This document shows, in pieces, positions 45,604-58,735 of a DNA stretch of 64,000 nt. The stretch's first letter is position 1. Each line of letters starts with the position of its first letter. A model generated the notes under the pieces. The model did not search any database, was not told where the DNA came from, and saw only the letters and a program-made list of their open reading frames with translations. The stretch covers positions 496,001 through 560,000 of the forward strand of contig JAMSLZ010000007.1 in assembly GCA_026027325.1 (NCBI GenBank). The letters are read 5' to 3'. The position numbers and the translations under genes are program-made. Source of the stretch: Actinomucor elegans. Its lineage: Eukaryota; Mucoromycota; Mucoromycetes; Mucorales; Mucoraceae.

Positions 45604-47367
45604 TTATTGAGGTAAATGTAAGCCTTGAAGTAGCAATAGATTAGAAGCCATACTATCATCTGCACTATCATCCAGTAAAAGACTCTGACTACTATTGCAA
45701 AGCTGATGTTGATATAAATCATGGTGTCCGTTTTCTTCTTCAATAACCAATGGCTGCAAATCTGGTGCCTGCATCAAGATTTCCATAAATTCAGTTTCCA
45801 ATAGCTGGCTAAAGTCTTCTAATACATGTACGTTCTCTAATGACGCTTGTCTATCTTGAGTAAAATCATGACATTGTACCCAGGTGTTTTGAGAAGTCGT
45901 CATAAAGAAACCTACTCTATCTGGTGAGCTCAAAAAGAACTCGAGACGATACGAGGTTGCTGATCGATGAACGCGAATGAATTGAACCAGGTTGAGATTG
46001 ATATCCATACGAAACCTTTGTTGGTCATCGCCAATGCACCAAATCAGGCGGCGAGCAGCAATATCAAAATGACAGTTCAAATCGCAAACACGTTTCCAGC
46101 TACCAATCTGCAACGTTTGAGCAGTCAAACCATACTTTCGTTGAGGAGGATTTTTGGCTATAGCAATAAACAGCTTAGTAACAAGTCCTTATATATGACT
46201 TTATATAAAGCTACCTGAGGGCGTTATGTGATAAGGTTCTTCAATGATGGTTGAAGTGTATAGTCTACTAGAAGGTTCTGCACCGCCAAATAACATTTGA
46301 TGGGATGTAGCACTCGTAGGGGTATTATTATCACTGTCACTATTTTCATTATTATTAGAGGAAGAAGAAGCTTGGGTATTAGAAGGTGTAGTATCGATAG
46401 AGGTATGAAGGGAAGTATAAATAGTAGGAGGAGGACCCATGGAAGAATGTCTTTCTTGAGGCGTCGATTTACGGTAATAAGGATAGGGACCCACTGAATG
46501 AGCTCGTGTTCTTTCTGAAGTAATTGAAGCAGAAGAAGATCTGTGATGATGACGACGACGAGGGATATGGTGATTGTCCGAAGTAATAGAAGAGCTTGAA
46601 GTAGAAGCAGATAGAGTCAATTCTGGCGCAATGGGTGGGGTCATGGAAGTATTATTGTGATTACTGGACCAAGAAGAAGTAGGTGTAGAATAAGAAGAAG
46701 ATGGTGCAGGTGGTGGAGGTGGGGGTGGAGGAGGCATAGGAAGACTAGCAATTTGACCATCACTGAGGATGTTCTTGTTACCATCCATTGGTCCAGATAT
46801 AGGTGATTGCTGTTGCTGTTGCTGTTGCTGTTGGTGGAAATAGTAGTAATAGTAGTAATAGTACAAATTGGGATCAATGGTATCTTGTTGATGTTGGAAG
46901 GCTGCACTTTGACAAGCGGCAGCAGCAGCACTGGCAGCATACTGCTGCTGCATATACAAAGTAGAGTCTTGTACCTTGATGGATCGCTTTGCTTGGTTTT
47001 TGACTTTGGCACGACGGTTCTGAAACCAGATTTGAATAGATCTTTCTGGCATACCTAATTGATGAGATAATTGTTCTCTAACACGGTTATTGGGTGATGG
47101 GTTGGTACTGAATGCTTTCTCGAGAATAATGAGTTGTTCAGGTGAAGTACGAGTTCTTTTACGTGGAGGTGACATGTTTCGGCCAAAGAGTGGAGGTGGT
47201 GGCATTACTAAAGGAGGAGGTAGTGGGATACCAAACATACTCTTTTCATGATGAAAATGTTGTAAATACTGCTGAGGTTGCTGATGCTGCTGTTGTTGCA
47301 GCTGCTGTTGAAACTGACTGCTTTCATTCAAGTAGGTATTATTAAGGTTAAAACCGGGTAAAGACAT
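45604..47367 (-). CDS. homeodomain transcription factor
   Basis: Two exons (46215-47367, 45604-46157) give 568 residues. The N-terminus is Gln/His-rich. A 60-residue homeodomain lies at ~68-128 (RKRTRTSPEQLIILEKAF, then SIQIWFQNRRAKVKNQ), with the recognition helix WFQNRRAK and typical, non-TALE spacing. Then come poly-Gln, a run of eight tyrosines, a poly-Pro tract and long Ser/Thr-rich disorder. A folded C-terminal domain (TLQIGSWKRVCDLNCHFDI, RRLIWCIGDDQQRFRM) seems conserved in fungal homeodomain proteins of this type. It probably regulates transcription in the nucleus; targets unknown. The intron 46158-46214 separates the disordered part from the C-terminal domain. Similar to Pho2-type factors, but not specifically assigned. 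Confidence 0.9.
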
Positions 47368-49996
47368 TATAAAAACTAATGAAAAAAAAAAAGAGCAAAT
47401 AAAGAGAAAGAAGTGGCAGTTAAATATAATTATATTAGGCTGTATTTATGATAATATAAGTTGGTGTTGTACAGTATATACATCCTCGCTAAATACAAGA
47501 ACCGATCAGCTGTTTTCATTGATATCCGCTATTCAGTTACATCCTATTAATTATAATATCAATAATTGCAAGCTTATCCATACAATCGGACTGCTCCTAT
47601 GTTTTAAATTAACTATAGTGCCAAGGTAGTAACCTACTATCATTGTAACTTGCCTCCAAGATTAGGAGCAAAATTAGTCTGTTCCCTGAAGAGCGGTTTT
47701 TCTGTTTTTCCTATGGGACCCCCTTTGTAAATCATTTGCAAAGCTCGATTCCATCAGTTAGCTATTGAAATGTCACTTTATTACGCTAGGTTTCTAATTC
47801 AACTATAATCCCTGCATTACAGGGTGTGTTGTAGTACTACTATTACGCGCTTATATATATCAATTGCTCAAGTTATTAACTAAATCCATATATATCAATA
47901 GGCTTTTATAGCTCAAAACTTTAGTATAAGGTTTAAAGTGATCTTGATACCATTCGACGCACAATAAAATGCTCCACGAATTGTGTTAATAAACTTTCTA
48001 TCAATATCTACTTTTTTAGTATATCAAACGTCCATTAAAGCATAAGTTGCAGAAATTTCATGTTCAAAAGGACAAATTTCGGGTTCGAAGCAGTTTCACT
48101 TTTACTTCCGACTATAAATTTAGTACTGTAGCAAGTTTCATTTGTGCGTAACATAGAGTGCTCCTATATATTGTCTGTTCGAGCTATAAAAAGACCTCTA
48201 GTACGGATGAGTGATACGACAGTTTCATTATGTTAAAATACACGTGTATTGCTCAGATTCGTACTACATATTAGGGTCTACCTAGCTCTATCATCCAAAC
48301 TAATCAAATCACCGATTTACTTGCAGTTTGAAAGAGCGCGCACAAAACCAAAGGCGCACCTGTTAGCTGTGCATATTAGATTACGTGCTAGAATCATAAT
48401 TGAAGCGCGTTTCATATACTTCTATAGACATAATTATGTGCATATTGCTTCTATTCAGATTATTCCAAGAAACGATTAATTATACAGTCGATTACAAGCC
48501 AACATGGTGGGAACATCAAATATAATACTATTTTTATGCTGTTTGGTACGCAATTAGCCTATACATAAACTGTAGGTAGATCAATTCTTACTTTATATTA
48601 AAGCATATCGAGCTAGAGCCACAAAAGGTTGCAACTTTTGACTCGACAGTAAGTTTCACTAAAACTTAATCTATTGCAATTACTTCTTGCAGGTTCGTAC
48701 ACCAATCAATGTTCATTAAAGCCTCAACTTGAGCCCCAGTATGGCATGATATTGATGTAAAATGGCAAATACGTCATTAAGTAGCTACCAGCTTCAATTC
48801 ATGAGGCAAATGCCATAAATTTCGAGTGCATCGGCTTATATTTTTGACCTTATGAGCAAGCATTAGGATACTGCTTGGAGGTTCAACATAACCTGATAGC
48901 AGTTGTATGAAACATGATCACGATATAATCTCAATGACATGGTAGAACTGACAGGGAACTAAGATCCCAAGATTTTTGCGTGTTTTTGGTATAAACTTCC
49001 CCTATCTTCATTATTAAGTTTAAGTTCAAATTCCTCACGTGGTAACAGTAAACTTGAGCCGAAAGAAACGTAAAAGTTGTACTATATAATCGAAGCACCC
49101 TTATCTAGTCTTACTAGACACGAATACAACGCGATATGCGGCTGATGAATGATAATCTGAACAATGTGGTATTCTTGCCGCGTCAATAATGCTTAGATAA
49201 AAGAATAAAATGTTATACCTTCTTGTGTATCATACTACGAAACAAATGGTGCATATTAGCCATTAGAACTATAATATAATGCTGCAATTGCATATAGAAG
49301 ATCAATGATGTTACAATTGATAGTTTTGCGGAGTTTCCTTTTTCTTCCATGCAATACTGGCTTTCGCGTACTGAAAAGATATTTTTATCACTTGTAATGA
49401 ATAAATTCCGTTGTACTTTAATGTTAGTCCTAGTATCATAAAACGCTCTATCCTCTAAGTTTTGTTTCTGAATTCTGTAATAATACCTAATATAAATGCA
49501 GGGTTTTGCTGTGCTTCGCAAATTAAAATTCCGATTTCGGATGAACCCGAAAAGCCGTTTTATCGAACCGTTAGAAGGTCCAAATCATCAATTTGTATTG
49601 GTTGACGAGGACCGAAAGACGCTGCGTTGTTTAACACTTCAAATTCTAAAATTTTTGACTTGGACTTCTATTCGAATTTTAACACCTATAAATCATTGAC
49701 ATGCAGTAGATGTATTACCAAGACATATATAATGAGATGGCTTGCAAAATGTGGCAAAGATAAACAAGTATTTACTTCAATTAATGAAGTTATCGATGTA
49801 AAAAGTAGTCTTTAGCCCTTTTAATAATGCGGCCGCTGCTCGAGTAATTTTTATATAATAAAATCCAAAACAAATGCGATTGCATATTTTAGATATACAA
49901 AACTATCTTAGTAATAATTATACTTCAAAAATACTGCCCCCAGTCTTCATAAAAAAAGGATCCTTATTTAGAATTTGGGTCTTAGGGGGTTTTCTT

Positions 49997-50029
<33 letters not shown>

Positions 50030-50067
50030 GAAAGCAAGCGATCTTTGCATCTCTACACCCATCGCCC

Positions 50068-50265
50068 GATTTCAGTTTAATGTCGTATCTGATGTCTAGC
50101 CCATGTGGAAAATGAAGCATTGTATTTGCTGCAACCATCCTTGGTTGATATACGATGAGTATATTACATTCTAATTCTGTACTGCAAACTGTATGTCTTT
50201 TATGTAAGCTGACCCTAATGATCAATAGATCATTCCAACGATCTAGATTTAATAATGTATTTGTT
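50068..50265 (+). repeat. dispersed ~170-bp repeat, two units
   Basis: Unit 1: GATTTCAGTTTAATGTCGTA, TCTGATG, then GGAAAATGAAGCATTGTATT. Unit 2 core: CGATCTAGATTTAATAATGT at ~50239. Between them TTTTATGTAAGCTG and AATGATCAATAGATC also match the inter-unit sequence at 2705-2730. Confidence 0.55.
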
Positions 50266-50726
50266 AACTAGAGTATAATTAAAATAGGTTACTGAATCTA
50301 TCTGAACTTTGTTTAGCTGCAGTATAATCAAGATGTTACATTTGGCAACAATTAGCTACTATTTGTATTTCACTATGAATTTTACAGTCACTTTTAATGG
50401 CAAAAGGTTGCCGACAACTAAATTATGTGCTGGTAATGTAAACAGTATCAAGGATACGCTTCAAATAGTCGAAATATGTGTGATGAAAGACCATTTTTGC
50501 GCTTTTCTCCAAATGCCTCTGTAACTCAAATGCTTGGCATACAATAAAATCCAAAAAAAACTATGGTATATTCTTGTGTACTGAAAGCCCATGGAATAAA
50601 AAAAAAACATGCCTCAGACGTTCCAGATCTACGCTTTAGAAAAATAATGAATTTCCCAAAGTTTGGGCCTAAGGTTGACCCTTACCAAATTTCTATTTTC
50701 GACCTCTCTGCATTTCCCAACTTATT

Positions 50727-50774
50727 TTGGTTTAATCTTACATCTGATGAACAATACATGTTTATAAAGAATAG
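50727..50774 (+). repeat. dispersed repeat, one unit
   Basis: GGTTTAATCTTACATCTGAT then GAACAATACATGTTTATAAA fits the core of the repeat. A weaker resemblance continues near 50868-50930 (AGATCTTTTGACAAATTCC). Confidence 0.4.
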
Positions 50775-51849
50775 ATAAATCTGTTACGACTGTTAGTTAA
50801 TTTAAATGCAATAAATATATTTCATTTTAGTGAATGGCTCTAGAGGTCGCACATTACATATGATCAATAGATCTTTTGACAAATTCCAGTCGAACATGTT
50901 ACTGGGTCTGTTTACTTTATGCTCTGAAGAAGTTTTGCGCTTATTTTTATACTTGTAAGTTTCATCAAATAACAGTTTAAGAAGTGCTGGTGAAAGAAAA
51001 AAAATTGCTTTGTAGTATTTTCATTTTCTTGACATAAACTGTTCGGTAGTGGATCAAACTATCTATAGGTCATACTAGGCATTTACGATTTTAATAAAAA
51101 CTTGTTGATATTTTTGATCAAGATTATGCTTGAAGCATTATTTGCTGACGGCGCATTAATTTCATTAGCTAGGAGAGGCTTACTTTAAACGTCCTCCATC
51201 GAGTCCAACAAATAGAGAAGATTGTCTAGTTCTTGATACTTGTATATCATTTTTAATAAATAAACGGTAATGATTTTATCTTTTAGTACAGCGATAGAAA
51301 CACTAATCTATATCATTTATATACACGAAACAATATTTTTTGATCTACCTTTTTAAAATTCTTGTATCTGTGAAAATAAAAAAGTATAGTTATATGTGAA
51401 TTGTATTGAATATACAAAACTCGAAATTACGCTTGCCGTTCTTCATGCTTTGGCGCCTGATTTCAAATTCTGAGCCAAAATGATTAATCGGGAAGATACA
51501 TGATTTCGTTGGATAGCGGAGATTCATCATGTTGATGTTGCTAGACAATCACGTCTAGATCAATAATGGATCGAGGTTATTACGGTTAGATTTCCAGGAA
51601 ATATAAAAGTTAAGAACGCGTTCTTTTTTTCTATGAACCAGCTCATATGGTGATACATGAGGATGCAAAGACTAGATGACACTAGAGCATAGTATTTATA
51701 TCTCATGGATACAGATGTCATGTCCTTACAAAGCTTATACTGTCTAAAAAAGAGTTTAATGTTGCATAAAGATGTCTATTTTATTAATTAATATAAGAAG
51801 AGCGAGTTGGTATATGTATATATTATGTATGTACATGATGATTAAAAGA

Positions 51850-53619
51850 TTAGGATTCAACATAATCAGGTGGTGGAATAGAAGGTATTCTTTCTAAAGA
51901 AGAGGCTGTACTGGCATTATGATTTGCTGTTAACAATTGAGCTTGAGAAGCCATTTCCATTTGGCGGCGAAACTTGAAATAACAAGGGCACAGTTGAGGT
52001 TGAGGCTCACTAGAAGGAATTTGCTCATCTGAGTCTGGCATGCAGTGTAACATTAAGTCTTGTTCTAGCATTTTACTCTTGTCATCGCCATGGGTTGGAC
52101 GGGCAGTAACATTTAATTCAGAATAGGACGGTAAACGACCGTAATCTTCTTTGAGGCGACAGTCAAATATAGTGACTGGTGTTTCTAATCGTATAGTTTC
52201 ACGCTTTCGAATGACATGCGTGCCACCTTCTTTGGTATTGACTGGCTTTCTAAGTTTGCTGAGCCAAGTAGTTTGCTGTTGGTGAAGTGTATTGATATTA
52301 TTGTTCACATGAACAATAGGTGACCGAATATGAGTATTTGTATTAGTGGAATTCAAAGCAAATGCTGCTGGAGGCGGCGCTAACGCAAACATAGCTTCTG
52401 CAGCTTGCTGTTCTATGCTAGATACGCTTTCGGCTGTGGTTGGAATAGATGATGTGGACGAGGACGCTGTCAATGCCCCATCACTGATACCACCGCCAAA
52501 GTCACTGCTACTGCTGTTATTTGAGCTTAGTGCAGGTCGTAGCGCTTCTGCTGTCATTTGTTCATCAATAAAGGATATTGTCATATTGATACTGAGATGA
52601 TGCCTAAATAAAATGTCTTTGAAATAAGTCGTATGATGTATGTTCCTCATACAAGTAGGCGTAGCAAATGTGATCCGATAAGCAATAGTGTCTCTCAGTT
52701 CAATGCCTTTACTGTGTTTAGTGAATACTGCTTTCAAGTCCCCTACATCGTCTCCTTCTTCGGCCAGTTTTGTAGAAGAAAGAAAAGGTAATACAAAGTG
52801 TTCTGAATCACTACGATTTGCACGTACTTCGGAAACATGATAGCGTCTATTCTCTGTAACCATCAACTCCATATGTTCTAGACGAACACGTTTCCGTTGA
52901 GGTTGTAATATCAATTTCAAGTAGAACAGATCGCCAGAAGAAAAAGCGGCACGTTCCACCACGAGCTGAATGTCTGCAGCGGGTAAATGTTTCTCATAAG
53001 TGCGTGATAAATCTTGCAGTGAATTGTTGGTCAACAAAGAATCTGACATGTAGGCGCGTAATACAAGCACTGGTTTGGATACATGCCAATTGTTCAATAT
53101 TTGTATGCCAGGCCCAGTTACTTTAGCATCGACAGAATGGCGTACTCTGCCATAGACATCTTCAATTGTTTCTACGATAGACTATCTCTAGCATTAGTAG
53201 TGTACCTCGTCAAGAATTTCTTGTACTTACATTGGGCACAATAAAAGCGAACGGAAAACGATGAATACCGGAAGGTAGCTTGATGTGCTCATTCTTGTTG
53301 CATTCAATAATATGTACTTTCTCTTCTCCAAGCGATTTCTCATGTGTCAATCGTGTTCCTCGTGCTCCAATGCCTATAATACACTATAAATACGCTGCTT
53401 GTCAATCTATTTGACTATTGACATACCTTCAGGCCAATAAGTAGTTGCGGTAGATTTAAACGTAACCGTAATACTTGTTATCTTTGTTGGTTTCGCTAAA
53501 GACAATACTACGTTTCCCGTGAATACAGTAGAAGCACTCTCAGTAGGTGGACCTCTTAGAATCAGAGGCTTTATTGGATCAAAAGACAAACGCTCCTGTG
53601 TTAATAACCCCAAATGCAT
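51850..53619 (-). CDS. alpha-arrestin (arrestin-related trafficking adaptor)
   Basis: Three inferred exons (53427-53619, 53231-53373, 51850-53181) give 555 residues. Arrestin N domain: KPLILRGPPTESASTVFTG, VTFKSTATTYWPEG, IHRFPFAFIVPN, VYGRVRHSVDAKVTGPG. Arrestin C domain: KPVLVLRAYMSD, VERAAFSSGDLFYLKLILQP. The C-terminal tail has RLPSYSEL (LPxY) and IPPPDYVES (PPxY), ligands for WW domains of Rsp5/NEDD4 ubiquitin ligases. Such adaptors direct ubiquitination and endocytosis of plasma-membrane transporters. Start: Met at 53617-53619 (AAAATG) was preferred over an upstream in-frame Met at 53674-53676, because the stretch between them is pyrimidine-rich and looks like leader. A middle segment (~310-360) is disordered, Ser-rich. 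Confidence 0.88.
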
Positions 53620-54647
53620 TTTGCAAAAGAAAAAGAAGTTTGAAAAGAAAGAAAGGATTCGAACTATTCTTGACATTTTAACCCTGCGATTGCGTTCAAT
53701 CTAAACCTTGTCCACCAATCATATCTGCATAAGTCTATATTTGGCTGGAAAATTTTTTCTATCGGCTTAAACACTCTTAGGCACCGAGAATCCGGACCTT
53801 CTGTTCGAAAGGGTCTTTTTTTTTCTTCTCGCTCTAAAACGTGGCCTTATTTCCAGCGTCATTTCATTTCATTTAGATCTAGATCAGATACTGTGTACTA
53901 GGATCCTTAAGAGACATAAACACGCGCTTCTCGGTGTTCAAATAGATCCATTGTGGTAGTAGATAGCTAGTATCACAAATTTTTTGGTTTACAGCTAATA
54001 AGTGATCATAGCTTTGTATTATTCACTCTAGCTAAACCCTATCAAAAGGTTCAGTATTCAATAAAGATTCATTATATATTTATATGGTCTGTGCTTTTTA
54101 AATTTAAATATTTATCAGATGATTCTTTTTTCGAGTCCTACCAACAAGTCTGCATGCCAAAAGGCCTGGCTAAAAGTTCTTCATAAAGGCGGTACTAGAA
54201 ACGCGAAGAATTCTTTGCTTGTACTTCTTCCTGTTCTTATTACACAAAATCGTCATAATTTCCTTGTAATGCCTCATAGAAAGTAAAGCAAGCAGCCCAC
54301 ATACACTATGACACATACACTTTTTTAAGAACTCAACGGTAAAATGGAATATAGGGTATTCATTTAATATAGTTTCCAATCTACTCGCGTTTCACACAAA
54401 ATATAAAAAAATGATCTTTTTACTGTTTCAAATCCGAAATCCAATCAACGTCATTAAAAGATTCACACGCCTCTAAGCCAATCATAAGATAGGCCACCAC
54501 TTCTTAAACGATAAAGGTATAAGGAGATCAGTAATAGATGAGGAGGCGCAGACACATCAACTAGAATGTCAGCTTGATCTTGTATTATATTATTCCTTTT
54601 TTGTTTTATTTAATTTTATTGATTATTAAAATCTAAAACAAATCAAA
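53620..54647. other. shared upstream region of divergent arrestin and Nudix genes
   Basis: About 1 kb between divergent genes, so it contains both promoters. No specific motif; a 69-codon frame has no features. Confidence 0.45.
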
Positions 54648-55727
54648 ATGACAGTGTTTAAATCACTATTAGAAATCGCTCAACAATGCGATAAATTCCC
54701 TTACACCATCGATCCTAATTCTCAAGACGAGATTCATCACGCCATACCTTTTATTCTCGGTCCATATACAATTGGAAATGTTTTACCCAGCGTTGTACTT
54801 GCTCTGAAAGAATACAACTCTGCTAATGAAAGCGATCCACCCTTTGTCATTACAAACAAGTCCATCTCCTTTGCTTCTTGGGTAAATACACCTCCACTTC
54901 GAACATCGGTAGTGAAGCAGCTTATGGATACATGGCGCGAAAACAAGACATTTGAAGTTTTAGCAGGTTGGCGTAACGAACTCTATCCTGTTTATGGCGA
55001 CACGAGTCAAGCAGACAATATAGCCTTTGTAATGGAACGCGCTTCTGCTGCCTTGTTTGGTATCTCTACCTTTGGCGCGCATTTGAATGCTTATACCAAG
55101 ACCAAAGACGGACAGATATTGATGTGGGTAGCTAGACGTTCCAAGACCAAACAGACTTGGCCTGGATTATTAGATAACTGTGTAAGTCTCGGGCATCCCA
55201 TTAATTTTATTCTTTTATTAATTGCTATTTTGGTGGTAGGTTGCTGGAGGTATTTCATACAGTTATTCAGTTAGGGATACTATTGTGAAAGAATGCGGCG
55301 AAGAAGCCAGCATTCCTTTTCCCATTGCATCCAAGGTATATTCGAAAAAGGATCTAACAGTAGAGGATTTCAATTTACTAAATCTAGTGATTGTTAGGCT
55401 TGTAGTGTCAATACAGTGACCTATTATACTTATACTACTGGTGGATTACAGCCTGAAATCCAATACATTTTTGATTTAGAAATGCCAGCGGATTTCACAC
55501 CTACGCCTCAGGATGGAGAAGTAGATTGTTTCTACCTTTGGCCTTTAGAGAAAGTGAAAGAAACGATCCTGAACAACGAGTGGAAGAGCAGCAGTGCGCT
55601 AGTAGCTATAGAGTTTATGATGCGCCATTCATTCATTACACCTGATGAAGAACCCGACTATATTGATATTACGTATCATCTGCATAGAAGACTTGAATTT
55701 CCCACTCCACGTAAAGGATTACAATAG
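54648..55727 (+). CDS. DUF4743-Nudix hydrolase (thiamine pyrophosphokinase-related)
   Basis: Three exons (54648-55181, 55240-55335, 55398-55727) give 319 residues. The N-terminal DUF4743-like half (FKSLLEIAQQCDKFPYT, GWRNELYPVYG, MERASAALFGI) precedes a Nudix domain (MWVARRSKTKQTWPGLLDNC, VAGGISYSYSVRDTIVKECG, EEAS). The Nudix box keeps the REx2EE-like glutamates (VKECGEEAS), with Ser-Val in place of the usual upstream residues. Related fungal proteins (yeast YJR142W type) hydrolyse oxidised or damaged thiamine diphosphate. That function is by family, not shown here. Both introns keep frame; the second lies just after PFPIASK. Confidence 0.88.
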
Positions 55728-55779
55728 TAAAGATGTATATTTACAAAAAGCCTTCTTTTATTCAAAATGCATATTCAAG

Positions 55780-56887
55780 TTAGAGCTTAGACTCAGGTCT
55801 CTTTTTGTAAAGAGTAGCATAGCCATTGTTTACAACGACCACATCTCTTTCCTTGACTTTGGCAGCAAAAATTACGCCTTGAGTCTTGGGATCTTTACTA
55901 TCGACCTTCCACATGTAGATCTCAATAGTCTCACCAGGGAATACAGGAGAGGCAAAGCGGCCTTCGATTGACTTGAAGCGTGTAGGATCATTATCAGCTA
56001 AAGCTTTAATGAGAGCGTGGCCACAAGCACCATAAGTGCAAAGACCATGAAGAATAGGTTTGGGAAAACCAATGGTAGGTGCCAAAGCGGTATCAATATG
56101 AAGAGGGTTATAATCGCCAGAAAGACGATAGAGTTGAGCTTGTTGAGGTGTAGAAGCAAACACTTCAATAGCATCAGGGTTGCGCTTGGGGGGAACATAG
56201 GAAACAGCTTTAGGTCCCTTGGGGCCCTGCACATAATAATAAGTTTACTGCAATTGATACATTTAAGTCCAGTACTTACGTTCCAACCACCATAGCCACG
56301 AACAAAAGACTTAGAAACCATACGGCAGTAATGAATCTTTTCTTGTTCATCATAAAGATCAACGGCCACCTCGATGACCATTCCGGAACCTAACAAGAAA
56401 ATCATTACTATGCAAACAAAGATGCCAAGCGCTAGTTATTACCTTTATCGTAAACACCAGTACAGGTCTTTTTGGCGTTAAAATTACCGCCGTCGACAGG
56501 GAAGGGTGTGAACACTTCCAAAGATTGCTCTCCATGTACAATCTTATTGGGATCATAATGAGGCATACCAGGAAGACTGCCCTTACCTTGAGAACGTTCT
56601 TTGAAGAGATTGACATTATAATTGTCACCCTTCAACAAAAGAACAAGAGGATATGTGGGAAGAGGAGCAAAATCCTTATCTACAAAACATCTTGGTCAGT
56701 TTCTTGATTTACTACGCCTTTACAACGCGTGCCTACCTAATTCATAGAGAAATTTCAATTCATCTTCCTTGACACCCACACCAAGGGCATACAAAAGAAA
56801 ATCACGACGATTACAAACAACTTTTTCAGTTTCAAACTGATGGCCAACAGCCTTTTCAACGTCAACTTTAAATCCTTCTACGGGCAT
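55780..56887 (-). CDS. peroxisomal 2-enoyl-CoA hydratase 2 (MaoC/hot-dog)
   Basis: Four exons (56737-56887, 56443-56679, 56280-56389, 55780-56226) give 314 residues. The fold is a double hot dog: the N-terminal half includes VGHQFETEKVVCNRRDFLLY and the C-terminal half the hydratase 2 motif YRLSGDYNPLHIDT with catalytic Asp and His, then GFPKPILHGLCTYG. The protein ends SKL, a PTS1 peroxisome signal. It hydrates trans-2-enoyl-CoA to 3R-hydroxyacyl-CoA in beta-oxidation. In ascomycetes this domain is usually the C-terminal part of the multifunctional Fox2 protein; here no dehydrogenase domain precedes the ATG, and the length suits a stand-alone enzyme. Converges with the Nudix gene, 52 bp apart. 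Confidence 0.92.
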
Positions 56888-58441
56888 TTTTTTTTAATTA
56901 TTTAAAAGTAAAGAGAAGAACAACAAACAGGCTTGTTTTGTGGGATTTTAAAAACGAATTAAACTATTTCTGCTGACGAATGAATTTCGCACCCTCGGTT
57001 TTACCCCGCAACTTGCTTTTCAGGTTTATGTAAGGTAAAACGTGTAGCAAATATTTACTCAACATGGATATTTTGATATTAACCTCTATTGGATTATTAT
57101 ACTAGTAGCTAAATACATCTCACCTATTAATAAATGATCCGGAAAAAGAAAATGATTAGAAATGACTAAAGAATTTACTGCTTATATCTGTATTAAAGTG
57201 CATAAAAATATCCGGGTTACTAATCAGCAATGAAATGCATGAAAAACATGCTCAAGTATTAGTACTATCAGATTGTAAGAGTATGTAGAAGAGAAAACAC
57301 TGATCTTGTCGATTTAGTAAATTTCACCACATGGTAGCAGTGGCTATTACTATCCATTCTCTTTTAAAAAGTGAAGCTATAAGTAGACTTTATATACGCT
57401 GTTAAAGATCAAGGCGAAATATAGTTGGGCATTTGGCGAGCCCAAGTTCTTGGATCCATAGAGAGCTACTGGAGAAGCTACCAATTAGGAGAGGACTACC
57501 TTTAAATAGGAATGAATCGACGCTAGTAAAAAACGAGAGAAATATCAAAGTTAAATCAACTACTGCGAAGACAACAAATATAATATATCACTTGCATTGA
57601 ACCCTTTCTTTTCCTCCTTGTTTCAATCAAAGTACCTACGTCAATATTTTTGGACACTTTTATATGCTGATCTTTACGTTCTTGTACAAAATTAATATTT
57701 AATGACCTAAGCAAATGACCCAAGGTTTATTATTGAACTGGACGTTACTCTCGTCATTAGGGACGCCCTGAGGACTTGCTATGATCGATCTTCTTGACTT
57801 CATATAGTAATTTCTTGGTTGAATTGTGAGTGCCTTATTTTGATTGAGAGGTTTGTAAGTATACATATTAATCTATTAAGAAAGGGTACTATAACAAATA
57901 GAATAGCGCTGAATGTAGGCTTATAATTTATTATAATTACTCAAAAGAAAAAAAAATCTATCTACGACACAACATAAATACTATACTGATTGAACGTCAG
58001 TAGGTGTTAGCTGAGATTTTACTGTCTCGTATGTATGTGTCAAGATTTCACGTAAATAAGATGATATCCAACTAGTATGTCCTTCATTAGCAACATTCAT
58101 AACATTTTGGATATATAGTTTATGGGAAAAAACTATCAATTACATTTTTTTCTTTTTTTTCTTTTCCACCTGTCGATACTTCCACTTAAAGAGAATAAAA
58201 ACACAGCCTAAACATCATTGTCTTGCACACTGATTTAAAATTTTCTTTATTACCTTTACTATGCTTTTTCTCCTTTCTTCTCATTAATAATCGTTTGGAA
58301 AGACTCAAGTGCCAGCAGTCTTGAGTGAAAAGGACCTTGCGCTTGCGGAGCTTGCTTGCGTTATTGTTCATCATTTTTACCAAGTTTTGAGCTAGAATTT
58401 TGTTACTAGAAATTTCCTTTTCCATTTATCAGCAACAAGGT
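56888..58441. other. intergenic region
   Basis: About 1.5 kb upstream of the hydratase gene. AT-rich, with pyrimidine runs near 58140-58165. A 79-codon minus frame (58186-58425, Lys-rich) has no recognisable similarity. Confidence 0.45.
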
Positions 58442-58735
58442 TCAATGGATCTTCCTAGGTTTGTTAGTCTGCGAGTTAATAAACATAAGGTATTATTAGT
58501 CGATATAAAGGCACATAGTATTCTCTTGGATCCGTTTGCTTATGTTTAGCTAATTGTTCCAACTGAATCGAGTAACTAATAGCTTCGTGTAAGTTTTTTT
58601 GGGGCATATTCATAATATTAATACCTACTTGAAGATTCACAGTTTGGAAGAAGAGCAACATTACATCTTGGTGGTGATGTACCACCATACGATTGATATC
58701 AACTAGAGGATAAGGACTAAAGCTAACGATATATT
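58442..58735 (-). CDS. possible fragment of an unrecognised gene
   Basis: A minus-strand stretch reads SPYPLVDINRMVVHHHQDVM and then NMPQKNLHEAISYSIQLEQL, which looks more protein-like than neighbouring frames. An intron at 58469-58514 (GTGCC...CTCGCAG) would give an ending TNKPRKIH. A possible upstream exon near 58800-58890 (EKPKVEVICSRCSNFSL) contains a CxxC but reaches a stop. No start codon or full gene model can be supported. It may be a decayed gene, a 3' remnant or chance. Family unknown. Confidence 0.25.

Larger units (their letters stand above)
47368..51849. other. 4.5-kb gene-poor region
   Basis: Upstream of the homeobox gene and downstream of the arrestin gene. It holds a T28 tract (50002-50029), dispersed repeat units (50068-50265 and 50727-50774) and an isolated GC-rich 16-mer with adjoining NotI and XhoI sites (49829-49844). 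The 60-100-codon frames show no family features. Long 5' flanks are common for regulators, so part may be homeobox promoter. Confidence 0.5.

Noticed and set aside
46807..47345. Plus-strand frames rich in Leu/Val/Ile opposite the homeobox gene
   Set aside because: Shadows of poly-Gln and other simple codons in the homeobox gene.
49496..49815. Two overlapping plus frames near 49.6 kb
   Set aside because: No similarity, no splice context, composition like random AT-rich DNA.
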